From positions 1 through 64,000 of the forward strand of contig DUAT01000119.1 of the NCBI GenBank assembly GCA_012960755.1: DNA of 64,000 nt, written 5' to 3'. Each line of letters opens with the position of its first letter. The first letter of the stretch is position 1. The position numbers and the translations under genes were made by a program. This DNA comes from Gammaproteobacteria bacterium (GTDB taxonomy: Bacteria; Pseudomonadota; Gammaproteobacteria; Pseudomonadales; Azotimanducaceae_A). Positions 33,843 through 42,553 of this stretch are shown here, in pieces. Below the pieces are notes generated by a model, which was not told the origin of the DNA, did not search any database, and worked only from the letters and a program-made list of their open reading frames with translations.

Positions 33843-35129
33843 CTACGGCGCCTTCTCCAGCCCACACCACATTGCAATATAAAGTGCGATGGTACTGGTC
33901 ACCTTTTCAATCGAGCTGATACTCACCTTCTCGTCAAATCCATGAATATTGCCCGAGGTCGGCCCGTAAACCAGGCACGGCGTATTGTCATAAAGCACAA
34001 AAACACGGCCGTCCAGATACGCAAGGGAAGTGACTGCTTCGAGATCGCGCTGGTACACCGTCTTGTGGGCCAGGCTCAGGGTTGATTCAGCTTCACTGCC
34101 CGGTTCCAGTTCATAACCTTCGGCCATAAAACCATTGAACTCAACCTCTGGTGGATTGTTGGATAAAAACGGATGATTACCCGACACATTACGCAGGAAG
34201 TCTTCAATTTCCCTGGCCCCTTGTCTTGCGTCTTCACCGGGATAGAGCGCCGTGCGTACATCAAAGGTACACCAGGCTGGCACCGAGGAGGCCCAGTCAC
34301 CACCTTCTATTTTACCGACATTGACGTTGATGGGTTTGTCCAGGTTTGCAAAATGTGGGTAGTTTGATTTCAGCGCATTGCGCTTCTTTTCAAATTCCTT
34401 CAATGCTGAAATAAGATAAGCGGCAGCATCAATTGCATTGGCACCACTGCTTGCATCAGCAACATGTACCGGCCTGCCTTTGACATGCACTTTAAACCAG
34501 ATAACGCCGATATTTGTGCGCACAAGATAGTCGTTCATGGGTTCCGGGATAATCGCGGCATCTGCCTTGTAACCCCTGACGAGTGCTGAGAGGGCGCCGT
34601 TACCAGTACACTCTTCTTCTGTGACAGATTGCAGATAAACCGTTGCTGCCGGTTGATAGCCAATTGCTTTGAGTGCATCCAGGGCGAAAATGTTGGCACC
34701 GATGCCAGCTTTCATGTCACCACTGCCGCGGCCATATAACCAATCGCCGTCAACATGCGGCTCAAATGGAGGGTGCTCCCACATGTCCAGTGGTCCGACG
34801 GGTACCACGTCAATATGCCCGTTCAGGATCAGGGATTTGCCTGTCTCAGCTTTCGGTCGATGGGTTCCAACCACGTTAATAGCATTGGCATAATCAACGG
34901 CAACGGGGGAGAAACCAGGATGGGATTTTATGTCTGCGACATCAATGCTCCATCGATCCATGGTTAATCCACGGTTTTTCATTTGCGTAAAAAGAAAATC
35001 CTGAGCAGTATGTTCCTGACCCCGCACAGAGGGGAACCTGACCAGTTCTTTAGTAAAAGCAATCTGTTTGTCCATGTTTGTTTTTACGGACTGGATAATT
35101 TTGTCTTCCAGGTCACTGTTGAGTTTCAC
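33843..35129 (-). CDS. M20-family metallopeptidase/deacylase (ArgE/DapE type)
   Basis: Di-zinc amidohydrolase-type peptidase of the ArgE/DapE/acetylornithine deacetylase family. Metal ligands and catalytic residues are visible in NGHIDVVP (His, with Asp two residues on), GRGSGDMKAG (bridging Asp), TEEECTGNGA (Glu-Glu) and the late GNIHGFDE (His). A dimerisation lid domain occupies the middle (KVHVKGRPVHVAD...). GTG 35129 is preferred because GGAAG lies six bases upstream; the frame stays open to 35285, and ATG 35165 is an alternative. It is divergent from a PPOX gene. It probably deacylates an N-acyl amino acid or splits a small amide. Confidence 0.88.
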   Translation of the reverse strand: MKLNSDLEDKIIQSVKTNMDKQIAFTKELVRFPSVRGQEHTAQDFLFTQMKNRGLTMDRWSIDVADIKSHPGFSPVAVDYANAINVVGTHRPKAETGKSLILNGHIDVVPVGPLDMWEHPPFEPHVDGDWLYGRGSGDMKAGIGANIFALDALKAIGYQPAATVYLQSVTEEECTGNGALSALVRGYKADAAIIPEPMNDYLVRTNIGVIWFKVHVKGRPVHVADASSGANAIDAAAYLISALKEFEKKRNALKSNYPHFANLDKPINVNVGKIEGGDWASSVPAWCTFDVRTALYPGEDARQGAREIEDFLRNVSGNHPFLSNNPPEVEFNGFMAEGYELEPGSEAESTLSLAHKTVYQRDLEAVTSLAYLDGRVFVLYDNTPCLVYGPTSGNIHGFDEKVSISSIEKVTSTIALYIAMWCGLEKAP

Positions 35130-35283
35130 TTCGATGCTTCCTATCGAACTGTTGGATACAAGCATAAAGTATTTACCCGGAAAATTAAAAATGGAGCCTG
35201 AGCGAACAAACAGTTCAGCACCGCACAATGTTGTAGTATAGCGGCATGTTGCGACAACCAATAACCAACACCAGGGGTAAACC

Positions 35284-35880
35284 ATGACACAAACACACGA
35301 TCACGAAATCGTCTCAATTTATCCTTTTACAGATGAGGAGATCGACCAGTTAATGAACAACTCTGTTGAGTGTGTTCTGATGTGGGCAACCAAAGATGGC
35401 TGGCCAGTCGGCGTAACACACGCTTTTGTGTGGCACGATGGCAAAATCTGGATTACGTTTTCTGAACACAGGCATAGAACTGTAGCAATCAGAAGAGATA
35501 ACAGGGTGTCCGTTAATGTAAGTGCGCATGGTTATCCACCGGGAATTGATGCCGCAGGCTTACCAGGCGGTGCAATTACTTTCAAAGGAACAGGTGAGTT
35601 CTTTGAAGACGATGACACCAAGAAGTGGTTTTACACTGCACTCTCGCAGAAACTTAATCCAGAAAATAGACAGGGCGAGGAGTTTTTTTATAACCTGCTC
35701 GATTCCCCATTGAGAATCGTGCTCGCGGTCACACCCACCAAGAAGATTATGTACAACGGTAAAACGGCTGGTGCCCATATGGCTGGCACTGTTGACGAAA
35801 GTCAGCTGGGCGAGCGAATGAACGTCGATAAGGGACGAATGAACAAACTCAGAGCTGAAAAAGGCCTGGATCCACGTTGA
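35284..35880 (+). CDS. pyridoxamine 5'-phosphate oxidase-family protein
   Basis: 198-aa split-barrel flavin-binding protein. Seen: EIDQLMNNSVECVLMWATKDGWPVGVTHAFVWHDGKIWITFSEHRHRTVAIRRD, the strand-turn-strand core with the cofactor-phosphate-binding Arg/His region. A longer C-terminal part ends in MNKLRAEKGLDPR. It is related to but clearly different from the PPOX protein at 1652. FMN or F420 use is possible. A perfect hairpin (35931-35956) follows the gene and probably ends the transcript. The start ATG lies next to the unused 5' extension of the divergent M20 frame. Confidence 0.78.
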   Translation: MTQTHDHEIVSIYPFTDEEIDQLMNNSVECVLMWATKDGWPVGVTHAFVWHDGKIWITFSEHRHRTVAIRRDNRVSVNVSAHGYPPGIDAAGLPGGAITFKGTGEFFEDDDTKKWFYTALSQKLNPENRQGEEFFYNLLDSPLRIVLAVTPTKKIMYNGKTAGAHMAGTVDESQLGERMNVDKGRMNKLRAEKGLDPR

Positions 35881-35930
35881 AGCAGGTACACCGGTAACAG
35901 CAAACATGTGTGTCAGTTGATCTGGAAGTA

Positions 35931-35960
35931 TCAGCCTCTCTGGAAAGAGAGGCTGACCTT
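35931..35960 (+). terminator. hairpin terminator after the PPOX gene
   Basis: An 11-bp perfect stem, TCAGCCTCTCT (35931-35941) with AGAGAGGCTGA (35946-35956), with loop GGAA, is followed by CCTTTCC. It lies 50 bp beyond the stop codon. The T-run is weak, so termination efficiency is uncertain. Confidence 0.65.
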
Positions 35961-36022
35961 TCCTATACTCCAGACCCGAAATCAAAAACTTTAATATTAA
36001 ACAGTAAAAATTGGAGCGGAAA

Positions 36023-37330
36023 TTGAATACCAGACTAAGACAAAAAAGCGTCGTGGGCTTTGTATTGACGACCATGATAATGATGGCTACCCAGATCACC
36101 GTCGCTCGTGAGATGCCGAATGTCAAAGCGGAACGGCAAGGCATGTCAGCTGAGCGGCTGGAACGAATTACTGAAATGACGCAAAGCTATGTTGATGACA
36201 AGAAACTGGCAGGCATCATCACCATGGTGGCGCGTCGCGGCAAGATTGTGCATTTCGAAGCGGTGGGTCAGCGAGGGGCCGATGATAAAACACCGCTCAA
36301 AAAGGATGATTTGTTTCGCATTTATTCAATGACCAAGCCGATTACCGCTGCCGCAGTAATGCAGCTCTATGAGCAAGGTAAATTCCAGCTGAGTGACCCG
36401 GTTTCAAAGTTTGTACCTGAACTGGCAGATCTAAAGGTGTTAAACGAAGATGGCGAACAGGTTGCCGCTGAACGTGAAATGACTATGCAACAACTGCTTA
36501 CGCACACGGCGGGCTTCTCATATGGATTTAATCCCAAGGGTGATCCGGTCGACAAATTTTATGCGGAGGCGAATCTATGGGCAGCAAAGGATCTCGATGA
36601 ATTTGCGCAGAAAGTTGCAAAACTACCCTTGAAATTCAATCCTGGTGATCAGTGGCACTACTCCATTGCCGTTGATATTACCGGCCTTGTCGTTCAGCGA
36701 ATAAGCGGTCAACCATTCGATAAGTATTTGCAAGTGAATATGTTCGAACCCCTAGGCATGGTGGACACTTTTTTCCAGGTCCCGCCAGAGAAGGCAGATC
36801 GATTTTTACCTAATCACTACATCAACCCGGAAACAAAATTGTTAACGACGATTCCGAAAGGTAAGCCGGAAGCAATGCAGGACTATCATTCTGTTTCTCT
36901 GTATTCAGGTGGTGGTGGCCTCGTGTCGTCCACAATGGACTACATGCGCTTTGCAGAGGCAATGCGAAATGGCGGATCGTTAGATGGCAAAAGAATATTG
37001 GGTGCGAAGACCGTCGCCTACATGGCAAGTAATCACTTACCAGCGAGTATCGTCAGTGGTGGTAGCGGAGAAAAGCCGACGCTGGGCCAGCAGCTTCGTG
37101 GTTTCGGATTCGGGCTGGGGTTTGGATTGGTGACTGATCCGGTCGCTGCTGGTGTCATCGGCAGTGCAGGAGAATTCAACTGGGGTGGTGCTGCCGGTAC
37201 CGTATTCTGGATTGATCCTGTGGAAGATATTGTAGCTGTTGGCATGATTCAATTAATGGGCTCACCTTACTCTTTCAGGTCCGATCTGAAAGTGGCGACT
37301 TATCAATCGATAACAGAGACATCAGAGTAA
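36023..37330 (+). CDS. exported serine hydrolase, beta-lactamase class C/family VIII esterase type
   Basis: 435-aa serine hydrolase. Ser102 and Lys105 form the SxxK motif (SMTKP); Tyr213 in WHYSIAVD is the YxN-type tyrosine with Ser-Ile instead of x-Asn, as in family VIII esterases; the GGAAGTVFWIDP strand stands for the KTG region. An N-terminal hydrophobic stretch (residues 10-27, ending near TVARE) is a signal peptide, so it acts in the periplasm. TTG 36023 is favoured because GGAGCGGA lies just before it; an upstream in-frame TTG (36011) would absorb that site. More likely an esterase or peptidase than a beta-lactamase. A terminator follows. Confidence 0.85.
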   Translation: MNTRLRQKSVVGFVLTTMIMMATQITVAREMPNVKAERQGMSAERLERITEMTQSYVDDKKLAGIITMVARRGKIVHFEAVGQRGADDKTPLKKDDLFRIYSMTKPITAAAVMQLYEQGKFQLSDPVSKFVPELADLKVLNEDGEQVAAEREMTMQQLLTHTAGFSYGFNPKGDPVDKFYAEANLWAAKDLDEFAQKVAKLPLKFNPGDQWHYSIAVDITGLVVQRISGQPFDKYLQVNMFEPLGMVDTFFQVPPEKADRFLPNHYINPETKLLTTIPKGKPEAMQDYHSVSLYSGGGGLVSSTMDYMRFAEAMRNGGSLDGKRILGAKTVAYMASNHLPASIVSGGSGEKPTLGQQLRGFGFGLGFGLVTDPVAAGVIGSAGEFNWGGAAGTVFWIDPVEDIVAVGMIQLMGSPYSFRSDLKVATYQSITETSE

Positions 37331-37355
37331 ATTCCGAGTTTTTTTCCGTTTATTA

Positions 37356-37379
37356 AGGCGCGAGCAATCGCGCCTTTTT
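37356..37379 (+). terminator. intrinsic terminator
   Basis: An 8-bp G/C-rich stem, AGGCGCGA (37356-37363) with TCGCGCCT (37368-37375), with loop GCAA, runs into a T-run. It is well placed 25 bp after the serine hydrolase stop codon. Confidence 0.85.
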
Positions 37380-37435
37380 GATGGGCGTGTCAGTATCGGT
37401 GCTGGATCCATTGCTGCCTGCTTTCGTTTGCGGCA

Positions 37436-38338
37436 TTACGAAACGACGTCCGCGATCTGCCCTAACAACCATCTGACACCATCATCGGGACTTTGTCTTC
37501 TCACAACGGAGACCGTAAAGACATCTGGCTCAAAAGGCGGATCGAGGACCTGGAGACCTAGGGCGCCGGAAAATCGCTCGGCCATTTTACGGTGACAAGT
37601 GGCAAGACAGTCTGATTCTGCCACGATTGACATTGCGGTCATCCAGTTTTGAACAACGATACCGGAAGGCATTCTCGGGTAAATGTTGCTCTCTGATGTG
37701 GTGACTTCGCTTCTCGCACTTGCCAGTACATGGGATTCATTTTGATATTGTTGGTTCGACATCTTGCGCTGAATCCGGGGATGTTTTTTCCTGGCGACAA
37801 CGCAATACACATCCTTGTATAACACCTCCTGCACCAGCCCCGATGGCAAAGATTCCTCCGGTCGCCCGATGGCGAGATCGAGTCGTCCCCGTCGAATATC
37901 TTCAATTGACTCAGTTGATGGCATTTGTGAGTAGTAAACAGACATGGAAGGAGCTACTTTTTTCCAGTGATTAACCAGCGCTGAGGCAACGAGTGACGTG
38001 AAATATTCCGGTGCCGCAACTGAAAATAATCTACGGCTGCTCGCAGGTATAAAGTCAGTTTGGACGTTCAGTAGTTTTTCTGCGTTTGAAAGAAACTCTT
38101 TCAACTGTGACTGCATGGCAAGCGCTCTTGTGGTGGGCTCAAGACCATGTGGTTTTCGGATAAACAAAGGATCATCAAACAGCGCACGCAAGCGGGTTAA
38201 CGCATGGCTGATCGCTGATTGACTCAGGCTCAAACGATCTGCCACCTGTTTAGCATTTCGACAGTCGATCAACTCATGGAGTATCAGTAGCAGAGAACCA
38301 TCAAGTCTTCTGAGTTTAGATATATTAAATTCACTCAT
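37436..38338 (-). CDS. LysR-family transcriptional regulator
   Basis: 300-aa LysR regulator. The N-terminal winged helix-turn-helix spans residues 8-66, with the recognition region ADRLSLSQSAISHALTRLRALFDDPLFIR; a type-2 periplasmic-binding-like effector domain follows. The HTH pattern (QSAISHALTRLR, DPLFIRKPHGLEPT) resembles the NodD/SyrM-like branch. It is divergent from the acyltransferase gene at 38405 across only 66 bp, which contains a TGATTAGATATCA-like near-palindrome at 38337-38350. Regulation of that gene is likely, though the effector is unknown. Confidence 0.92.
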   Translation of the reverse strand: MSEFNISKLRRLDGSLLLILHELIDCRNAKQVADRLSLSQSAISHALTRLRALFDDPLFIRKPHGLEPTTRALAMQSQLKEFLSNAEKLLNVQTDFIPASSRRLFSVAAPEYFTSLVASALVNHWKKVAPSMSVYYSQMPSTESIEDIRRGRLDLAIGRPEESLPSGLVQEVLYKDVYCVVARKKHPRIQRKMSNQQYQNESHVLASARSEVTTSESNIYPRMPSGIVVQNWMTAMSIVAESDCLATCHRKMAERFSGALGLQVLDPPFEPDVFTVSVVRRQSPDDGVRWLLGQIADVVS

Positions 38339-38404
38339 GATTAGATATCAATATAACAGAAATCATTTGATATGTAGACTAATCCCGAAATCAACAAACT
38401 GGGA

Positions 38405-39523
38405 ATGGTTATCGGCCAGCGTAAGTACTTTTTGGATTGGCTACGTGTTGCTGCCTTTGGTCTCTTAATCGTGTATCACACAGGCATTCTCTATGTGACA
38501 TGGCACTACAATCTCAAGAGTCCACGCATCTTTGAAGATCTTGAGTTCGCCATGATTGCACTTAATCCCTGGCGGCTGGCGCTGCTGTTTTTTGTCTCGG
38601 GGGTTGCCAGTAGTTTCCTCATGGACAAACTTGGCCCATCGATGTTCGCCCGGGACAGGCTAAAACGCCTTTTACCTGTGATCCTGTTTGGGATGTTGGT
38701 AATCATCCCACCCCAGACCTATGTAGAATTATTGCGCAAAGGATATGTAACGAATGGGTACCTCAGATTCTGGTTTACATCCTACCTGACAGGTGAATCT
38801 TTTCCGGGTAAGCAACTGCCCACATGGGATCATCTCTGGTTTTTGGTTTACCTTCTGGCATATGTCCTGGCTCTGTCGTTTTGCTGGTCATGGCTAAAAG
38901 TACGGTTGATAAATCAGTCATCCGGATTCACCCTGGCGCTCATTGTCATTCCAGCAGTTTTGCTATGTGGAACGAATATACTTGTGTCTGAGGTAAATCC
39001 GACCACCCACGCATTCGTGGATGACTGGGCCGCACATCTACGTTGGTTCAGTATGTTTGCTTCAGGTGTGGTCTGTGCAAAGAACCAACTATTCTGGGAT
39101 ACTCTACAGCGGAATCGTTGGCATTTTGGCTATCTGACACTGACCTTTTTGGTACTTGAGCTCAGCTGCAATGCCTACTGGAAGACGGGACAGATGGATG
39201 CCTTCTGGGACGGTATCCTCTATTCTACACTTAGTGGAATCTATGGCTGGTGCGCCATTTTAACATTGTCTGGTTTTGCCGCAGGCTGTTTTGACAAGCC
39301 ATCACTGGTGCTCTCTTATCTGAATGTGGCGATTTTACCGGTTTATGTATTGCATCAACCGATTTTGTTAATCACGGCATTTTTTGTTTTTCCGATGGAT
39401 CTGCCGGTGCTGGTTGAAGTGGCGATGTTGATAGGTGTCACCGCCTTCGGATCACTGTTGATTTACGAGGCTCTGGTTCGTCGCTGGCGTGTCCCAAGAA
39501 TTCTGTTTGGCTTGAAAACGTAA
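38405..39523 (+). CDS. acyltransferase family (OpgC/acyltransferase 3-like) membrane protein
   Basis: 372-aa integral membrane protein with about 10 helices, of the acyltransferase-3/OpgC-like superfamily, which transfer acyl groups to periplasmic glycans or lipids. Seen: the N-terminal FLDWLRVAAFGLLIVYHTGILYV, with a conserved Arg and a His in helix 1, and LLFFVSGVASSFLM in helix 2. A later motif WDHLWFLVYLLAYVL is shared with acyltransferase 3 proteins of glucan biosynthesis-like type. The acceptor is unknown. Divergent from the LysR gene, and possibly co-transcribed with the GST gene 76 bp below. Confidence 0.85.
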   Translation: MVIGQRKYFLDWLRVAAFGLLIVYHTGILYVTWHYNLKSPRIFEDLEFAMIALNPWRLALLFFVSGVASSFLMDKLGPSMFARDRLKRLLPVILFGMLVIIPPQTYVELLRKGYVTNGYLRFWFTSYLTGESFPGKQLPTWDHLWFLVYLLAYVLALSFCWSWLKVRLINQSSGFTLALIVIPAVLLCGTNILVSEVNPTTHAFVDDWAAHLRWFSMFASGVVCAKNQLFWDTLQRNRWHFGYLTLTFLVLELSCNAYWKTGQMDAFWDGILYSTLSGIYGWCAILTLSGFAAGCFDKPSLVLSYLNVAILPVYVLHQPILLITAFFVFPMDLPVLVEVAMLIGVTAFGSLLIYEALVRRWRVPRILFGLKT

Positions 39524-39599
39524 TCGCTACTGACATAAGGCTGCCAGTGGAGTTCTGATAATATAGCTGACGAAAAGATGCAACCGGAGCGCAACACCC

Positions 39600-40313
39600 A
39601 TGATCACACTTTACATCTTCCCCGAGGCATTTGGTCTTAGAAACGTGAGTCCGTTCAGTCTGAAAGTTGAGATGGCGCTCAAGTACCTGAATATGGACTA
39701 CGAATTGCGTGAGGAGGCAGATCCACGCAAGACGCCCAAGGGTAAAATACCGTATGTTGAAGTTGATGGGCAGAAAATACCTGACTCTGAACTTATCTTT
39801 GAATACCTTGATCAGATTTCAAATGGTGGACTCTATGCCCGCCTCTCAGATTCTGAACGGGGTCAGGGAACTGCTTTCGTCAGATTAGGCGAGGATCATC
39901 TATACTGGATGATGGTCGCGAGCCGCTGGTTGGATGAAAGCTGGTGGCCAAATATCGTTAATGGTTTTTTTGGGTCTATACCTGCTCTTGTCCGCCCGAT
40001 CGTGACCAGCATGGCCAGGAAACAGGTTATTAAGACCTATGACTTGCATGGACTTGGCAGGCACACATTGGAAGAGCAGAAGGGCTTTGCGCGGCGAGAC
40101 CTGACTGCAATAAATCAGGTTGTTGCAGAAGGGAAGTACATTGTTGGCAGTCGACTGACAGTCTTCGATTTCAGTGTAGCAAGCCTGTTGTCGGGTATCT
40201 TTGACAACAAACCGGAAACCTGGCTCACGGAAATTGCAAACGAGTTCCCCGCACTCCCGGACTATGCCGAGCGCATTCAAAAAGAAGTGGGTATCTTTGG
40301 CAGGCAGGAGTAA
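39600..40313 (+). CDS. glutathione S-transferase family protein
   Basis: 237-aa GST-fold protein. The N-terminal thioredoxin-like domain (residues 1-75) has NVSPFSLKVEMALKYLNMDYEL, where Ser14 or Asn12 could be the activating residue, the cis-Pro segment KGKIPYVEVDG and the glutathione gamma-Glu-binding DSELIFEYL. The helical C-terminal domain (about 85-230) has VFDFSVASLL as the N-capping region. It may detoxify an electrophile or assist in ring/ether cleavage. A 30-residue GST C-terminal relic lies at 41127-41219. Confidence 0.88.
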   Translation: MITLYIFPEAFGLRNVSPFSLKVEMALKYLNMDYELREEADPRKTPKGKIPYVEVDGQKIPDSELIFEYLDQISNGGLYARLSDSERGQGTAFVRLGEDHLYWMMVASRWLDESWWPNIVNGFFGSIPALVRPIVTSMARKQVIKTYDLHGLGRHTLEEQKGFARRDLTAINQVVAEGKYIVGSRLTVFDFSVASLLSGIFDNKPETWLTEIANEFPALPDYAERIQKEVGIFGRQE

Positions 40314-40340
40314 GTAGTTTAATAATGTCATTGTGATGAC

Positions 40341-40823
40341 TTACCCTGGCAGTGCACGACGCTGCGAATGCAAGACAGAAAGGAACAACAATGCTGCACA
40401 GAGCACGAGCTTCGGCAGAGCGCCGAGTTTCCCGGGTGGCGTGTATTCAAAATACTCCGGTGTCAGTGGGTGCATTGAACTTACTATCATCCCAAAAAAT
40501 CCTTCGACAACCATTAGCGCAAACATCAGTGGAATCAGATTGCGATAGCGCCAGAGTACGATCCCATAGAAGAACACCCAGAGCATTTGATGCAAACCCC
40601 CGATGGCACTGAACATATAGATAATGTTGTTCGGGTCAGGTGTACCCTCGAAGACCATAATGCTGGCAATCGAATTCACGCCGCTGTCAGGCTTTAAAAA
40701 GTGGACTGTCGATCGGAACACCAGAGGTATCATCAGCAGGCAGAAGCCATAGAAGGCAATCTTGCCGCCGCGATAGTCATTGTTAGCCTGATGAGGGAAG
40801 ATCACATCGAGTACAGTTTGCAT
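40341..40823 (-). CDS. four-helix membrane protein of unknown function
   Basis: 160-aa protein with four predicted membrane helices (about residues 25-36, 67-90, 96-115 and 133-152). A conserved-looking loop FLKPDSGVNSIASI lies between helices 1 and 2. No named family is recognised; the layout resembles small uncharacterised DoxX/DUF-type membrane proteins. It is convergent with the GST gene and followed upstream by decayed sequence (40898-41219). Confidence 0.6.
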   Translation of the reverse strand: MQTVLDVIFPHQANNDYRGGKIAFYGFCLLMIPLVFRSTVHFLKPDSGVNSIASIMVFEGTPDPNNIIYMFSAIGGLHQMLWVFFYGIVLWRYRNLIPLMFALMVVEGFFGMIVSSMHPLTPEYFEYTPPGKLGALPKLVLCAALLFLSVLHSQRRALPG

Positions 40824-40897
40824 GGTTTTACCTCTCTATTTCCTACCTGGGCAGTATAATCAATGCCGCTAATCAGGGTCACTTAAAACAAATACCG

Positions 40898-41124
40898 ATG
40901 ACAGACGTTCAGATAGTAGAGTTCGAAGATGAAGACAGAACCGTATGCGCCGAAATATTGAAGGGATTACCAGAGTGGTTTGGCATAGAAGAAGCCAATC
41001 GTGCTTACATAGAAATCCTCGGGCGTATTCTTACTTTGCAAAAGGCTTTGAACCTTTGTTTGAGTCGCTGACGCTATGGGGACCTGAGGATGCGGCACTA
41101 GTCCTTGTGCAAAAGTTGGTGTAG
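40898..41124 (+). pseudogene. GNAT acetyltransferase with internal deletion
   Basis: ATG 40898 begins MTDVQIVEFEDEDRTVCAE, then ILKGLPEWFGIEEANRAYIE, the N-terminal signature of a GNAT-family acetyltransferase. The reading frame then changes, and a second frame gives YFAKGFEPLFESL, TLWGPEDAALVLVQKLV and a TAG at 41122, the family's C-terminus. The central acetyl-CoA-binding region of roughly 80 residues is missing, so the gene is a deletion relic. It sits in a 455-bp stretch without an intact gene between the four-helix protein and a CoA-transferase. Confidence 0.75.
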
Positions 41125-41126
41125 AT

Positions 41127-41219
41127 ATGCAGTCCACATTGGATAACTATCTGGTTCGTTTGCAGGAGCGTGACTCATTCAAAATTACCCTGGCAAAAAC
41201 CGGTGGTTTTTTTGCATAA
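41127..41219 (+). pseudogene. GST C-terminal fragment
   Basis: A 30-codon frame reading LDNYLVRLQERDSFKITLAK resembles the last helix of a glutathione S-transferase C-terminal domain, where family members have a Y-x-x-R-x-x-x-R-P-A-F-x-x-A-L-A type ending. It follows the GNAT relic by two bases, so two broken genes are joined. It is unlikely to be functional on its own. Confidence 0.45.
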
Positions 41220-41278
41220 AAGGTAATACCCATAGTTACAACTGCGGTAGACTCATCAGAGGCTAACGGGAGCACACA

Positions 41279-42505
41279 ATGCAGAAAGACGAGTTCTATA
41301 GCGACGCACGTACCGACCTGACAGGACCGCTGGCGGGGGTACGTGTACTGGAAGTGACGACAACCTGGGCAGGTCCAATGTGTGGCACTGTATTAGCGGA
41401 TCTGGGCGCAGATGTGATTAAGGTCGAGATTCCATCAGGTGACGTTGGGCGCGCGATCTCGCCGTTGCTGCCAGGCACTGATGTCAGCTTTATTCACGCC
41501 ACTGTCAATCGCAACAAACGTGCGCTGACGCTCGACATCCGGCAGCCAGAGGGTCGTGATGTTTGCCTCGAGCTGGCACGCAAGAGTGACATCATGGTGG
41601 AGAACTTCAAGGTCGGCACGATGCAGCGATACGGGCTCGGTTACGAGGGAATACGTGCCGTCAAACCTGATATCGTATACGTTTCCATTACTGGCTGGGG
41701 GCAATTTGGACCCCGGCACGAGGGCGCAGCTTATGACCCCCTGGCGCAGGCCGCCTCGGGATTCCTGTCAGTAAACGGCTCACCGGAAGGACCGCCAACC
41801 AAGGCCGGTACCTTCCTCGCTGACGACCTTGGTGGGCTGCACGGTGCAATCGGTGCCATGGCGGCGTTACGTCATCGCGATCAGACAGGTGAGGGCCAGC
41901 ATGTGGACGTTGCGCTGCTGGATTCCATGCTGTTCCAGAGTAATGGCATGCTCACACTCGGAGCCATGGGTGTGGCGCCCGGTCGCATGGGTAACGAGTT
42001 TGGTTTTGCAGTGCCTGCTAACGTATTTAGCTGTCAGGACGGACCGGTGTATGTAGGCATCCTGCTTGATGCGCATTGGGGTGCACTCGCGGAGATTCTC
42101 GGGCAGCCCGACCTGGCCGACAATCCTGCTTTTGCAACACGCGACGCGCGTGTAGAAAACCGCGATGTCTGCAACATGATGCTCGGCGACTGGCTTGCCG
42201 AACGTACGCGCGCCCAGGCGATGGAGATCCTACTCGCGCACGGACTGCCGATCGCGCCCGTTCAAACGTTTGTTGAAGCTGCCGAAGACCCTCACATCCT
42301 TGAACGCGACATGCTCCAACCCACGGAATTCGAAAGCGGCGAGACTGCACCGATCACCGGCCCGGCTGCCAAGTTCTCACGCACCCCAACCCGGGTGCGT
42401 ACCGCAGCTCCGGGTCTCGGCCAGCATACTGACCAGATTCTGGAAGAACTTGGCCTTGATGCCGACAGCCGGAAAAGGCTGGAAGAGTCCGGTATTATCA
42501 AGTAA
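41279..42505 (+). CDS. CoA-transferase family III (CaiB/BaiF)
   Basis: 408-aa formyl-CoA transferase-type enzyme. Seen: CGTVLADLGADVIKVEIPSGD near the N-terminus, VNRNKRALTLDIRQPEGRD, the candidate catalytic Asp182/Asp183 in FLADDLGGLHG, and GEGQHVDVALLDSMLF. It lacks the lysine-rich insert of the enzyme at 3283. It would activate a carboxylic acid as a CoA thioester. A GGGAG ribosome site precedes the ATG. The amidohydrolase gene 48 bp downstream on the same strand is probably co-transcribed, giving a two-gene catabolic unit. This gene is noticeably G/C-richer than the cadherin and relic regions around it. Confidence 0.92.
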   Translation: MQKDEFYSDARTDLTGPLAGVRVLEVTTTWAGPMCGTVLADLGADVIKVEIPSGDVGRAISPLLPGTDVSFIHATVNRNKRALTLDIRQPEGRDVCLELARKSDIMVENFKVGTMQRYGLGYEGIRAVKPDIVYVSITGWGQFGPRHEGAAYDPLAQAASGFLSVNGSPEGPPTKAGTFLADDLGGLHGAIGAMAALRHRDQTGEGQHVDVALLDSMLFQSNGMLTLGAMGVAPGRMGNEFGFAVPANVFSCQDGPVYVGILLDAHWGALAEILGQPDLADNPAFATRDARVENRDVCNMMLGDWLAERTRAQAMEILLAHGLPIAPVQTFVEAAEDPHILERDMLQPTEFESGETAPITGPAAKFSRTPTRVRTAAPGLGQHTDQILEELGLDADSRKRLEESGIIK

Positions 42506-42553
42506 AGGCTGCTCGCGAAATTACGCGCATGATTCGGACAACAGGAGGAAGTG

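Noticed and set aside
36023..37330. Beta-lactamase resistance gene
   Set aside because: The YSI in place of YxN and the overall pattern fit family VIII esterases. No resistance context is seen.
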